Positions 1-8,580 of a stretch of 64,000 bases of DNA are shown here, in pieces; position 1 is the first letter of the stretch; every line of letters begins with the position of its first letter. Source of the stretch: Nocardia abscessus (GTDB lineage Bacteria > Actinomycetota > Actinomycetes > Mycobacteriales > Mycobacteriaceae); the NCBI RefSeq assembly GCF_015477775.1, contig NZ_JADLQO010000026.1, forward strand, positions 1-64,000, written 5' to 3'. A program made the translations under genes and the position numbers. The notes under the pieces were generated by a model. That model saw only the letters and a list, made by a program, of their open reading frames with translations. It was not told the origin of the DNA and ran no database searches.

Positions 1-80
1 CACGCCACGGCCACCACCCCCGCCACCACAACGGCCCACCGCCGCCACCCCGACCGAGACTGCCCCTGCTGTCGCTGCAT
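1..80 (-). CDS. N-terminal fragment of an exported or membrane protein (runs off the left edge)
   Basis: An ATG at 80 reads leftward off the window for 26 codons. A GGAGAG ribosome-binding site lies 6 bases before it. The visible N-terminus has a basic stretch (MQRQQGQSRSGWRRW) followed by a hydrophobic run of Val, Ala and Gly, which is the form of a signal peptide or first transmembrane helix. Nothing more can be said about its function. A non-coding explanation remains possible because so little is visible. Confidence 0.45.
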   Translation of the reverse strand, partial: MQRQQGQSRSGWRRWAVVVAGVVAVA

Positions 81-391
81 CGATAACTCTCCATGAACTC
101 CACCCGGCACCGTCGCCGAAGTGTCCTCGGCCTCAATAGCGGTTCGACATGAGACATGCCACAGCTGCTGGCCTACCGTAGAGTAACACGATTACCGGCA
201 CATATGAATCCGACTGGTCTCAGATTCAGGGCCGGTTCGCGTTCATCGCCCGTCGGACTCGACCGAGGGTCGGCCCACACCCACCCGGTGAACGCGCCAC
301 CGCCGCGCAGCCGCCGGATGCCGGCGGCGGCCCGGCGGTCGCTGGTGTCAGTGCCGGATGGGCGGAAACAGTGCGGTTTCGGCGTGCGGGC
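81..391. other. intergenic gap with no convincing gene
   Basis: This 311-base stretch lies between the start of the left-edge gene and the end of the P450 gene. It should hold the promoter of the left-edge gene and the end of the long leftward operon. The open frames crossing it have no ribosome-binding site and no recognisable protein. The only structure seen is the hairpin at 311-327. Confidence 0.5.
311..327 (-). terminator. short GC-rich hairpin after the P450 gene
   Basis: CCGCCGG and CCGGCGG form a perfect 7-bp stem around a 3-base loop, 65 bases past the P450 stop. It could end the 15-gene leftward transcript. No T-run follows, so it is only a candidate. Confidence 0.3.
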
Positions 392-1630
392 CTACCAGCT
401 CACCGGCAGCTCGTACACCCCGTAGGCGAGCCGGTCGTGCTTGAACTGGACTTCCTCGAACGGAATGGCCAAGCGCAGCGTGGGAATCCGCCGCACCAGC
501 GTCCGGAAGACGATCTGCAGTTCAGCCCTGGCCAGCTGCTGCCCGACACACTGATGCGGGCCGAATCCGAACCCCAGATGCTGGGCGGCGGGCCTGCGCA
601 GATCCAGCTGATCCGGCTGCTCCCAGGCCTTCTCGTCCCAGTTGGCCGGAGCGAGGTCGAAGATCAGGCCGTCACCCGCGCGGACGGTCTCGCCCGCGAT
701 CTCGATGTCCTCGATCGCGACGCGCCGCTGGCCGTTCTGGATGATGCTCAGGTAGCGCAGCAGTTCCTCGACCGCGTTGACCACGATCTTCGGATCGTCG
801 GTATCGCGCAGCAGGGCGAATTGATCGGGATTGCGCATCAGGGCCAGGGCACCGAGCGAGATCATGTTGGCGCTCGTCTCGTGCCCGGCGATCAGCAGGC
901 CGGTGCCCAGCTGCGCGGCCTCCTTCATGTCGATCTCACCGGCGCGGACCCGCTCGGCGATATCGGACACCACGTCCTCGGCGGGGCTTTCCAGCTTCTT
1001 CTTGACCAGTTCGACCAGGTACCGCGCCAGCCCGGCGCGACCGTCGGCGGCCTGCTCCTTGGTCGCGTACCGATCGACGTTGACGGTGGCGTGCTTCTGG
1101 AAGAACTCGTGGTCCTCGTAGGGCACGCCGAGCATCTCGCTGATCATCAGCGTCGGCACCGGCAGGGCCAGCGCCTCGACGAGATCGCCGGGTTGCGGTC
1201 CGGCCAGCAGCCGGTCGATGTGCTCGTCGGTGATCTGCTGGATGACCGGCCGCAGCGCCTCCACCCGCTTGAAGGTGAACGGCTTGGTCAGCATCCGCCG
1301 GTACCGGCTGTGCTCCTCGCCGTCGGTGGTGAACAGCGACTTCGGCCTGCTGTCGACGATCGCCGCCATTCCCTCGTTCCAGTGCGGGAAGCCGGGGCGA
1401 TGATCGTCCACGCTGACCCTCGGATCCGACATCAGGGTCTTGAACTCGGCGTATCCGGTGACCAGCCAGGGTGTGCTGCCGTCCCAGATCCGGACGCGGT
1501 TGAGCGGCTTGGTCTTGCCGAGCCGCAACGCCTCCGGCGGCGGCGCGAACGGGCACCCGGTCGAGCGGGGCATGGGATAGTCGGGGACCTCCGTGGCTGA
1601 GGCGGTCGTTTCGGTCAGTGCTTCGGACAC
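392..1630 (-). CDS. cytochrome P450 (412 aa)
   Basis: A soluble bacterial class I P450, expected to hydroxylate a hydrophobic substrate using electrons from a ferredoxin. The I-helix oxygen-binding motif GHETS is at about 249-253, the K-helix ExxR at 289-292 and the haem-binding loop FGFGPHQCVG with Cys361 near the C-terminus. Length is normal. The GTG at 1630 is chosen because AGGAG lies just upstream and the protein then begins with a normal P450 N-terminus; the frame stays open further upstream without homology. It is the last gene of the leftward operon, right after its own ferredoxin and ferredoxin reductase, so the three genes form a complete electron-transfer set. The exact CYP family and substrate cannot be named from sequence alone. 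Confidence 0.93.
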   Translation of the reverse strand: MSEALTETTASATEVPDYPMPRSTGCPFAPPPEALRLGKTKPLNRVRIWDGSTPWLVTGYAEFKTLMSDPRVSVDDHRPGFPHWNEGMAAIVDSRPKSLFTTDGEEHSRYRRMLTKPFTFKRVEALRPVIQQITDEHIDRLLAGPQPGDLVEALALPVPTLMISEMLGVPYEDHEFFQKHATVNVDRYATKEQAADGRAGLARYLVELVKKKLESPAEDVVSDIAERVRAGEIDMKEAAQLGTGLLIAGHETSANMISLGALALMRNPDQFALLRDTDDPKIVVNAVEELLRYLSIIQNGQRRVAIEDIEIAGETVRAGDGLIFDLAPANWDEKAWEQPDQLDLRRPAAQHLGFGFGPHQCVGQQLARAELQIVFRTLVRRIPTLRLAIPFEEVQFKHDRLAYGVYELPVSW

Positions 1631-1676
1631 TGTGCACTCCTGGGTGATCGGCTGCGGCGAACCGCAGGCTGCCGGT

Positions 1677-1871
1677 TCATTCCTCGATGTGGATGGCCAT
1701 GGCCGGGCAGACCGCCGCGGCCTGGCGCACGTCCTCGGCGAGTTCGTCCGGCGGGTTCTCGTCGAGCAGGACGACGATGCCGTCCTCGTCTCGCTGGTCG
1801 AACACATCGGCCGCGTGCATGACGCAATGCCCGGCCGCGACGCATTTGACTTGGTCGACAGTCACTTTCAT
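1677..1871 (-). CDS. [3Fe-4S]-type ferredoxin (64 aa)
   Basis: A small acidic ferredoxin of the kind that feeds actinobacterial P450s. The cluster ligands are Cys10, Cys16 and Cys55 (C-x5-C then CP); the position that would hold a fourth ligand is not cysteine, which is typical of single [3Fe-4S] ferredoxins. It sits between the ferredoxin reductase and the P450 and is presumably the carrier between them. Three more ferredoxins of the same size and cysteine layout are encoded in this island (20158, 27256 and 27615). Confidence 0.92.
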   Translation of the reverse strand: MKVTVDQVKCVAAGHCVMHAADVFDQRDEDGIVVLLDENPPDELAEDVRQAAAVCPAMAIHIEE

Positions 1872-1884
1872 CGGGACCTTCTTC

Positions 1885-3087
1885 CTACGGGGAATGAGCT
1901 GGGGTAGAGGGCGAGGTGAGCAGCGCGTGCGCCTGCGCCAACTGCTGCCGCTGGATCCGGGCCTGCTTGGGCATGTTCCAGCCCAGCACCGCGGTGACGG
2001 CGCCGCCTCGCTCGTACCGCGCGACGAACCGGCCGTCGGCCGGATCTCCGTCGACGACGGTCACCTGCGCGTCGGCCGTGATGGTCCCGTACACCTGGAT
2101 CTTGGTGGTGAATTGGTCGGTCCAGAAGTACGGAATCGGTTGATACGCCCGCTCGGCGCCGAGAATGTTGGCCGCCACCACGCCCGCCTGTTCGGTCGCG
2201 TTGGTGCGGTTCTCCAGACGGAGTGTCGTCCCCAGGGCCGGATGATGCCAGCGGGCGACGTCACCGGCCGCGTAGATGCCGTCGGCGGCGCGGCAGCGCT
2301 CGTCGCACACAACGCCGTCGGCGAGCGAGAGCCCGCTGCCGACGAGCCAGTCGGTGGCGGGCACCGCCCCGATCGCGACCACCACCAGATCCGCGGGCAG
2401 GGTCTCGGAGTTCTCCAGGACGACTCCGGTGACCTGGCCGCCGCGGCCGGTGAGGCCGGAGACGCCGACGCCGAGCCGCAGGCGCACTCCGCTGCCGGTG
2501 TGCAGGTCGGCGAGCAGTCCGGCGGCGAAACCGCCGAGCTGAGCCGCCATCGGAGCGCGCTGCGGACCGGTCATCGTGACGTCGTGACGGGTTTGCCTCG
2601 CGGTGGCGGCGATCTCCGCGCCGAGCACACCCTCCCCCACCACAACCACGCGCGCTCGGGCCGCCAGGTCGTCGCGCAACCCGAGGGCGTCGTCCAGCGT
2701 GCGCAGCACATGGACCCCGCGCGATCCGGGCGGCGCGGGCAGCATCCTCGGGGCGGCCCCGGTGGCGATCACGATATGGTCCGCTGTCACCGCGCCGGTC
2801 GTCGTGTGGACGGTGCGGCTGGTGACGTCGAGGGCGGTGGCGCGACAGCCGAGCACGAGGTCGGCGTCCAGTCCGGCCAGCATGCGCGGTGCGCGCAACA
2901 GCGTCCGCTCGGGCCGCCAGGCGCCGGAGAGGATCTGCTTGGACAGCGGCGGACGATCGTAGGGCAGGTGCGGCTCACCGCCCAGCAGGGTGATGCGCTC
3001 CCGATATCCTTCCCTGCGCAGCGCCTCCACAACGGCCAGGCCCGCGGCCGAGGCACCGACGACGAGAACTCCGGTGCGGCGGGTCAT
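1885..3087 (-). CDS. FAD-dependent NAD(P)H:ferredoxin reductase (400 aa)
   Basis: A two-dinucleotide-domain flavoprotein of the rubredoxin/putidaredoxin reductase type. The N-terminal FAD-binding motif is VVGASAAG at about 9-16, with the PYDRPPLSK stretch typical of the family near residue 43. The second NAD(P)-binding motif VVGEGVLGAEIA follows near 150, and the FAD-contacting segment IYAAGDVA near 270. It ends in a reductase C-terminal domain. It overlaps the upstream SDR by 4 bases (ATGA), so translation is probably coupled. It should reduce the ferredoxin at 1677 and so drive the P450 at 392. Confidence 0.93.
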   Translation of the reverse strand: MTRRTGVLVVGASAAGLAVVEALRREGYRERITLLGGEPHLPYDRPPLSKQILSGAWRPERTLLRAPRMLAGLDADLVLGCRATALDVTSRTVHTTTGAVTADHIVIATGAAPRMLPAPPGSRGVHVLRTLDDALGLRDDLAARARVVVVGEGVLGAEIAATARQTRHDVTMTGPQRAPMAAQLGGFAAGLLADLHTGSGVRLRLGVGVSGLTGRGGQVTGVVLENSETLPADLVVVAIGAVPATDWLVGSGLSLADGVVCDERCRAADGIYAAGDVARWHHPALGTTLRLENRTNATEQAGVVAANILGAERAYQPIPYFWTDQFTTKIQVYGTITADAQVTVVDGDPADGRFVARYERGGAVTAVLGWNMPKQARIQRQQLAQAHALLTSPSTPAHSP

Positions 3088-3923
3088 CGCGGCCCCGCCG
3101 CCAGCGATTGCTCCGCCGGTTTCCTGTGCGGTTTCAGCGGTTTGCCTGCGACCGTGCCGCCGTCCACCGGCAACACGGTTCCGGTGACGTACCGGGATCG
3201 GTCACCGCCGAAATAGACGGCTACCTCCGCGACGTCCTCGGGTGTGCCGTCGCGCCGTAACGGGCGGTCGGCCTCCATGGACTCGCGCACCGCCTTGGTG
3301 AACCGCTCGCTGAGCTCCGCGGACATCTTCGTGGCCGAGGAGGCGAGCAACGGGGTCGGTATATTGCCGGGCGCGATGCAGTTGACGCGAATGCCGAACT
3401 GCGCCAATTCGATCGCCGCCGATTTCGTGAAATGCACGACCGCCGCCTTGGACGCACGGTAGCTCTGCACTCCCCCGCCCGCCTGGATGCCGCCGACCGA
3501 GGACACGTTGACGATCGATCCGCCGCCGTTGTCGGCCATGTGCCGGGCCGCGAAGCGGGTGCCCGCCATGACGCCGAGCAGGTTCACGCCGAGGACGCGG
3601 TGGAAGTCGGCGAGATCGTCGTGCAGCAGGCTCTTGTGCATCGTGCCCGAGATGCCCGCGTTGTTGCACATCACGTGCAGCCCGCCGAAGGTCCGCACCG
3701 CGGTGTCGACCAGCCGCTCGACCTGCTCCGGGTCGGCGACGTCGGTCTGCTGGAACACCGCGGCCGCACCGTAGCCTGCCACCGAGGCCGCGCCACGCTC
3801 GAGATCCACATCGGCGACCACGACGCGTGCGCCTTCGGCGACGAACCGCGCCACCGTCGCGCTGCCGATTCCCGACGCGCCGCCGGTGACGATGGCGACC
3901 TTGCCCGCCAATTCGTCGGTCAT
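3084..3923 (-). CDS. short-chain dehydrogenase/reductase (279 aa)
   Basis: A classical SDR that oxidises or reduces an alcohol/ketone with NAD(P). It has the Rossmann glycine motif TGGASGIG at 13-20, the NNAG motif near 87, the catalytic serine near 141, and Tyr155 and Lys159 in SYRASK. The C-terminal sequence VDGGTVAGKP ends slightly longer than usual with a basic tail. It overlaps the ferredoxin reductase start by 4 bases and lies 4 bases after the alpha/beta hydrolase, within the 15-gene operon. Its substrate is not evident; an alcohol produced by a hydroxylase of the island is the reasonable guess. Confidence 0.92.
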   Translation of the reverse strand: MTDELAGKVAIVTGGASGIGSATVARFVAEGARVVVADVDLERGAASVAGYGAAAVFQQTDVADPEQVERLVDTAVRTFGGLHVMCNNAGISGTMHKSLLHDDLADFHRVLGVNLLGVMAGTRFAARHMADNGGGSIVNVSSVGGIQAGGGVQSYRASKAAVVHFTKSAAIELAQFGIRVNCIAPGNIPTPLLASSATKMSAELSERFTKAVRESMEADRPLRRDGTPEDVAEVAVYFGGDRSRYVTGTVLPVDGGTVAGKPLKPHRKPAEQSLAAGPR

Positions 3924-3927
3924 GGGT

Positions 3928-4839
3928 TCATTCCTTTCGTTTCGGTCCGGCCGGAGCCGTACCCGCGACTGGGGTCGGCAGACCCGGGCGTGCGCCGTTC
4001 GGCTTCTCGGCCGGGCCGGGCTGCTCGCGCAGGAAGGTCAGCAGCAGGTCGTTGACGACCTCCGGCTGCTCGATCTGCGGGCAGTGCCCCGCGTCCGGCA
4101 CGACGACCGCGCGCCCGTCCGGGATCTGCTCCGCGATCTGCGCGGACCACCCGGCAGGCAGCAACTTGTCGCGGGCGCCTTCGACGACGAGGGCGGGAAC
4201 GTGGATGCGCTCGTAGGGGCGCTTGCTCGACGGAGCGGGCGGCGCCTCGGCGCCAGGGCGGCGAAATCGCGCCGCCGCCAGGGCCTCCCACGCGCCGGGG
4301 GCGATGCTCGATTCGTACCGCCTGCGCACATAGGCTTCGTCGGCGGGGAAGGACTCGGCATAGAACAGTGCTCGGACGATGGCGCGCATCCCGGGAAGCG
4401 TGGCGTCGTAGTCGTAGAGCGCCTGCATGTGCTCGTTGCGCTGGATTTCGCCGCCGCCGCAGATCGCCACCAAGCTGCGCATCGGAAGCTTCGGCGCGGT
4501 CGAGGTCGCGTCGACGAGGAGATTGATCGCGCCCATGGAATTGCCGATGAAGTGCGCCGACTCGATGCCGAGGACGGCGAGGAATCGGGCGATGTGCCGG
4601 ATGCGCAGGCCGCGGCCGTCGTTGAAGTCGATCACTTTCGCCGACCCGCCGAAACCCAGCATGTCCGGCGCCACGACCCGGTAGCGGCGGGCGAGAGCGT
4701 CGATGGTGTGCTCCCAGCCCAGTTCCGCGCATACGCCGAATTCGCCGCCGTGCAGCAGCACGACCGGTTCGCCAGATCCCGCTTCCAGATACGCGGTTGT
4801 CGAGCCGTCCACCACGACGGTTCTGCGCTGCGCGATCAC
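3928..4839 (-). CDS. alpha/beta-fold hydrolase (303 aa)
   Basis: A serine hydrolase with the alpha/beta fold. It shows the oxyanion-loop HGG near residue 31, the nucleophile elbow GNSMG (Ser near 100) and a late catalytic histidine in DAGHCPQ. The pattern resembles C-C bond hydrolases and esterases of aromatic catabolism. The last 35 residues are low-complexity and rich in Pro and Gly, beyond the normal end of the fold. It overlaps the RibBA-like gene by 4 bases (ATGA). A second hydrolase (mhpC) and a third (24465) occur in the island, so this one may act on a different ring-cleavage product or on an ester or lactone. Confidence 0.88.
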   Translation of the reverse strand: MIAQRRTVVVDGSTTAYLEAGSGEPVVLLHGGEFGVCAELGWEHTIDALARRYRVVAPDMLGFGGSAKVIDFNDGRGLRIRHIARFLAVLGIESAHFIGNSMGAINLLVDATSTAPKLPMRSLVAICGGGEIQRNEHMQALYDYDATLPGMRAIVRALFYAESFPADEAYVRRRYESSIAPGAWEALAAARFRRPGAEAPPAPSSKRPYERIHVPALVVEGARDKLLPAGWSAQIAEQIPDGRAVVVPDAGHCPQIEQPEVVNDLLLTFLREQPGPAEKPNGARPGLPTPVAGTAPAGPKRKE

Positions 4840-6023
4840 GACATGCTCCCTATCCGGTCGTCGGTGTGCGGTGGCCGCGGCGCGAAGGTTCGCGCGCCGG
4901 AGCGGGCCGAAGTGTCCGACAGCGGGATCCGTTCGACGACGCGCACCTGCTCCGGCTCGAGCGATGCCTCGGCCACGTCGCTGAGCAATCGGATCTCGCG
5001 CATGGCGAGTGCGTCGAGGATGTCGAAGGCCGACTGGAGATCACTGTGGCCGACCGGATGCGCCTCGGCACAGCGGTTTTCGCCCTCGGTGGCGCAGGCG
5101 CGCAACGTATCCCGCACGGCGGTGCTGCGCGCGCGGACGTAGACGAGCACGCCGTCTCCGGCGCGCGCGATCCGATCCAGCGCTTCTTCGAGTTTCGCCC
5201 GGCAACCGCAGTGCCGGGAACCGAACACGTCACCGGCGAGGCACTCGAAATGCAGGCGCACCAGCGGCGCGCTGCCCGCGGCCGGGTCGCCGTGGACGAA
5301 CGCGACGTGTTCGCGATCCAGCCCGTCGGTGAAGCCGATCGCCCGGAACTCTCCCATCGGCAGCGGGATACGAGCCACTCCGCGACGCTTCACCCGGCAC
5401 AGCTCGCGCCGGCGGTAAGCGACCAGATCGTCGATGGACACCACCGGAAACCCATGTGCGCGACCGAGTTCGAGCAGCTCGGCGCGCCCGGCTTGTTCGC
5501 CGTCGGAGCCGCAGACCTCACACAGCACGCCGACCGGCGCCATTCCGGCCAGCTCGACCAGGTCGGCCGCCGCCTCCGGGCGCGCGGGCACTGACAGCAC
5601 GCCGCCCGCGGCGCAGCCGAGCGGGAAGACGTGTCCGGGCCGGGCGAACGTGGCCGGTGTGCTCGCCGGGTCGGCGAGCGCGCGAATGGTCCGGGCGCGC
5701 CGGGAGGCACTGACACCGCTTGCTCCGGCCAGTCCCACCGACACCCGGAACAGCTCGCGGTCCGGGCCGGTGGCGGTCGGGTCGGCGGGGGGTATCCCGA
5801 GGACGTCGAGCGCCGCCGAGCGCATCGACACGTGGATCAGTCCGCACCCGAGGGTGGCCATGACGTTCGCCGCTTCGGCGGTCGTGCACTCGGCCGCCAT
5901 CACCAGATCGCCCCGGCACACACCGTCCGCCTCGTCCAGGACGAGGATCATCCGCCCGGACCGGAGGGCGGCCGTGGCCTCGGCCACCCTGGTCGGGCCG
6001 TTCGGCCGGGGCGAAGCCGTCAT
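4836..6023 (-). CDS. RibBA-like protein with eroded active sites (395 aa)
   Basis: The overall layout matches fused DHBP synthase (about 15-205) and GTP cyclohydrolase II (about 212-372), the riboflavin-pathway RibBA. Conserved pieces include GDLVMAAE, RARTIRALADP, RPGHVFPL and the zinc site C261-x10-C272-x-C274. The catalytic signatures are changed: the DHBP synthase loop normally containing RENEGD reads DGVCRGD near 33-39, and the cyclohydrolase motif EGRGIG is replaced by RARSTAV near 297-303. A housekeeping role is therefore unlikely. Genes for an FMN reductase and two flavin-dependent oxidoreductases are in the same operon, so a flavin-binding, flavin-modifying or repurposed catalytic role is possible (inference). 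The start at 6023 gives a 4-base overlap with the FMN reductase gene. Confidence 0.82.
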   Translation of the reverse strand: MTASPRPNGPTRVAEATAALRSGRMILVLDEADGVCRGDLVMAAECTTAEAANVMATLGCGLIHVSMRSAALDVLGIPPADPTATGPDRELFRVSVGLAGASGVSASRRARTIRALADPASTPATFARPGHVFPLGCAAGGVLSVPARPEAAADLVELAGMAPVGVLCEVCGSDGEQAGRAELLELGRAHGFPVVSIDDLVAYRRRELCRVKRRGVARIPLPMGEFRAIGFTDGLDREHVAFVHGDPAAGSAPLVRLHFECLAGDVFGSRHCGCRAKLEEALDRIARAGDGVLVYVRARSTAVRDTLRACATEGENRCAEAHPVGHSDLQSAFDILDALAMREIRLLSDVAEASLEPEQVRVVERIPLSDTSARSGARTFAPRPPHTDDRIGSMS

Positions 6024-6634
6024 GCCAGTGCCCCACCGGCCGGAGCGAAGGTCAGCACCTGGGTGGCGAGCAGATCGAGCTGGGCGCTGACGGCGTCGTC
6101 GGTCAGCCTGCCATCGGCATCCCAGATCGGCTCCGCGGAATTGATCGCGACGCCGAGCGGGGTGGGCCACGCCCGCAACGCGTGACCGATCACCCGCAGC
6201 TGGCCGAGAGTTCCCACGGCGGCCTGCCATCCGTACGCGCAGGTGATGCAGCCCCACGGTTTGTTGTCCAGGTACACCGTCGCGTCGCCGCGTAGGTCCT
6301 CGATGTAGTCCAGGGCGTTCTTCACCAAGCCGGAAACGCCGCCGTGGTACCCGGGCGAGCCGATCACCACGGCGTCCGCGCGACGCAGCGCCTCCACCAG
6401 CGCGGTCGCCTTCTCGGTGCGGACCGGGTCGTGCGGGTTGTACATCGGCAGGTTGATCTCCTCGCCGCAGAACAGCGCGGTGCGCCCGCCGTGGCGCTCG
6501 ACGGCAGCCAGGCAGTGCCGCAGCGCTTGCTCCGTGGACGAGCCCGCCCGCAACGTGCCGCCGATGCCGACGACGAACGGTCGTCCGTCCGCGGCCACCT
6601 CGGTGGCGCTCGCACGTGTCGTGCCTGCGGTCAT
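6020..6634 (-). CDS. NADPH-dependent FMN reductase family protein (204 aa)
   Basis: A flavodoxin-fold protein. It has the N-terminal phosphate-binding segment GGTLRAGSSTE (about 25-35), the SPGYHGGVSGLVKNALDY segment near 98 that is characteristic of the NADPH-dependent FMN reductase family, and normal length. It should supply reduced flavin to a two-component flavin monooxygenase; the LLM-family protein encoded four genes upstream in the operon is the obvious partner, although that family also includes F420-dependent enzymes. It lies 28 bases after the cyclase-family gene and overlaps the RibBA-like gene. The ATG at 6634 has GAGG upstream. Confidence 0.9.
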   Translation of the reverse strand: MTAGTTRASATEVAADGRPFVVGIGGTLRAGSSTEQALRHCLAAVERHGGRTALFCGEEINLPMYNPHDPVRTEKATALVEALRRADAVVIGSPGYHGGVSGLVKNALDYIEDLRGDATVYLDNKPWGCITCAYGWQAAVGTLGQLRVIGHALRAWPTPLGVAINSAEPIWDADGRLTDDAVSAQLDLLATQVLTFAPAGGALA

Positions 6635-6662
6635 GACCGAAACCTCGTTCTTTCCTCGGGTC

Positions 6663-7652
6663 CTACTTGATGGCTATCGGGTTGATGGGCGATCCGACGG
6701 CGCCGATGACGCGCAACGGCGGTGCGATCAGCTGGAATTCGTAGACGCCGTCCGCGGCGCAGTCGGCCGCGAGCGCGGTGAGGTCCCAGTACTCGCCGAG
6801 CATCAGGCCCATGTCCCGCAGACAGAGCATGTGCATCGGCAGGAACGTGCCGTCCACTCCGGACACCGGGTCCTCGACCATCAGGTTGTCCGCGGCCACG
6901 GCCGCTATCTCGCGTTCGTGCAGCCAGGTGGCACACCGCCAGTCCAGGCCCGAGTAGGGCTCGGTGCCGTCGCCCGCTTCCAGGAAGCGGGCCCACCACC
7001 CGGTGCGGATCAGCAGGATGTCACCGCGGCCGACCTCGACCCCTTGCGCCCTGACGACCTCGTCCAGCTCGTCCGGCGTGATCGGATCGCCCGCTTCCAG
7101 GAAGGTGTCGGCGCCCCGGTGCCGAACCAAGTCCAGCAACACACCTCTGGTCGTGATGCCTTTGCCGTCGACTTTGTCGATGCCGCAGTGATATGCGCCG
7201 AGGCTGGTGACCGAGCTGGCCGGGAAACCGTTGTACAGGTGATCGTCGTAGTAGACGTGCGACAGCGCGTCCCACTGCGTAGCCGCCTGCAGCGGCATGA
7301 TGATCAGGTCGTCGTTGAAGCGGAACGGGTTGTCCTCGAAGAAGCCGCTGAGTTCCCGTCCGACGCTGTTGCGCAACCACTTCGGGCCGTATTCGGTCAG
7401 CGTCGCCGCGTCGCCGCCGTCCACGGTCATGACGTGCACCGGGTTGTGCCGGAACTTGAACGCCCCTTGCGGCCCGGACGAGCCGAAGTCGACGCCGAGC
7501 GGGAACACCCGCCCGTGCCGCACCAGGCGCGCCGCCTGAGCGACCTTGTCCGGGGTGATGAAGTTGAGCGTGCCGAGTTCGTCGGCGGCGCCCCATCGGC
7601 CCCAATTGCGCACACCGTCGGCGACACGCCGGAATTCCGTCAGATCGGCCAC
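6663..7652 (-). CDS. cyclase-family (kynurenine formamidase-like) hydrolase (329 aa)
   Basis: Belongs to the metal-dependent cyclase superfamily, which hydrolyses amides, lactones or similar bonds. The motif QAATQWDALSHVYYD near 117-131 corresponds to the family's metal-binding HxGTHxDxPxH region but with substitutions, and DILLIRTGW near 210 is the conserved beta-strand of the second half. The GTG at 7652 is chosen because AAGGAG precedes it. It lies between an SDR and the FMN reductase in the operon. It may open a lactone or cyclic intermediate; this is inferred from family and context only. Confidence 0.85.
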   Translation of the reverse strand: MADLTEFRRVADGVRNWGRWGAADELGTLNFITPDKVAQAARLVRHGRVFPLGVDFGSSGPQGAFKFRHNPVHVMTVDGGDAATLTEYGPKWLRNSVGRELSGFFEDNPFRFNDDLIIMPLQAATQWDALSHVYYDDHLYNGFPASSVTSLGAYHCGIDKVDGKGITTRGVLLDLVRHRGADTFLEAGDPITPDELDEVVRAQGVEVGRGDILLIRTGWWARFLEAGDGTEPYSGLDWRCATWLHEREIAAVAADNLMVEDPVSGVDGTFLPMHMLCLRDMGLMLGEYWDLTALAADCAADGVYEFQLIAPPLRVIGAVGSPINPIAIK

Positions 7653-7692
7653 GATGATTCTCCTTCCACGCTGATTGCTCGGATGCCCGCGA

Positions 7693-8514
7693 TCACGAGC
7701 CGAGGTCGACACCGGCGATCCGGGCGCCCACGTTGCCGCCGTCGACCCAGAGCACCTGGCCGGTCACGTAACTCGCCGCCCGGCTGTTGAGGAACAGCAG
7801 GGCGGCCGCCTGTTCGGCCGGTTCGGAGACCCGGCCCAGCGGCTTGGGAATGGTGTCGAGATACTCGGAGCCGTATGCCGAGCGCAGCTGTTCCAGGATG
7901 GGTGTCTCCGTCACCCCCGGGCCGGTGCAGTTGATCCGGATGCCGCGCGCACCGAAGGCGACGGCGTTGCGCATCGTGTAGTAGATGATCGCTTCCTTCG
8001 ACAGCCGATAGCCGCCGTCGGCCACGGCGTCGGGATGGTCTTCGCACCAAGCGATTCCGGTCTGCATGTCCGCGGTCTCCAGCAGGCCGCCGACCTGTTC
8101 GCGGTGCTCGAGATAGCCCGCCGCCGCGAGCGAGGACACGCTCGCGATGGCGGCGCCGTGGCCCATCGACCGCGCGATCGCTTCGGTGCAGTGCCGCAGG
8201 CCGAGAAAATTGATCGTGACCACACGGATCGGGTCACCGATGCCCGAGGAGACGCCCGCGACGTTGAACAAGGCGTCCACCGGTCCGCCGAGCGCGGCGA
8301 CGGCCCGGTCGATCGATGCGGCATCGGCCATGTCCATCCGGTGGAATTCGTCGAGCGCACCGGTCGGCTCCACCAGGTCCAGTCCGACCACCCGGCCACC
8401 GAGTTCGGTGACCTGGCCGGCCACGCACGCGCCGATCCCGGAGGAGCAACCGGTCACGACGACCCGCCTGCCGTCGTAGCGCCACAGCTCATCGGCTCGT
8501 TCCACCTCGGGCAC
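7693..8514 (-). CDS. SDR of the HsdA/coniferyl-alcohol dehydrogenase type (273 aa)
   Basis: A short-chain dehydrogenase with TGCSSGIG at 21-28, catalytic serine near 127 and Tyr169-Lys173 in YRLSK. About 40 extra residues separate the serine from the tyrosine, and the NVAG motif takes the place of NNAG. Both traits occur in 3-alpha-hydroxysteroid dehydrogenase and coniferyl-alcohol dehydrogenase relatives. A GTG start at 8514 is preceded by GGAGAAAG. In this operon, next to KstD-like dehydrogenases, a hydroxysteroid-like or aryl alcohol substrate is plausible. Confidence 0.9.
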   Translation of the reverse strand: MPEVERADELWRYDGRRVVVTGCSSGIGACVAGQVTELGGRVVGLDLVEPTGALDEFHRMDMADAASIDRAVAALGGPVDALFNVAGVSSGIGDPIRVVTINFLGLRHCTEAIARSMGHGAAIASVSSLAAAGYLEHREQVGGLLETADMQTGIAWCEDHPDAVADGGYRLSKEAIIYYTMRNAVAFGARGIRINCTGPGVTETPILEQLRSAYGSEYLDTIPKPLGRVSEPAEQAAALLFLNSRAASYVTGQVLWVDGGNVGARIAGVDLGS

Positions 8515-8580
8515 CTCGTCTTTCTCCGCTGTCGTCCGGTCACGCCCGCGCGGTCGGGTCGCGGCCGCGCGGGCCGCTGG

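Noticed and set aside
371..1600. Long plus-strand open frame opposite the P450 gene
   Set aside because: Its product has no recognisable domain and the minus strand encodes a complete P450; this is the usual antisense frame of high-GC coding DNA. The same applies to the long opposite-strand frames at 1687-3216, 7675-9993, 9975-11816, 15426-17480 and 53165-54592.
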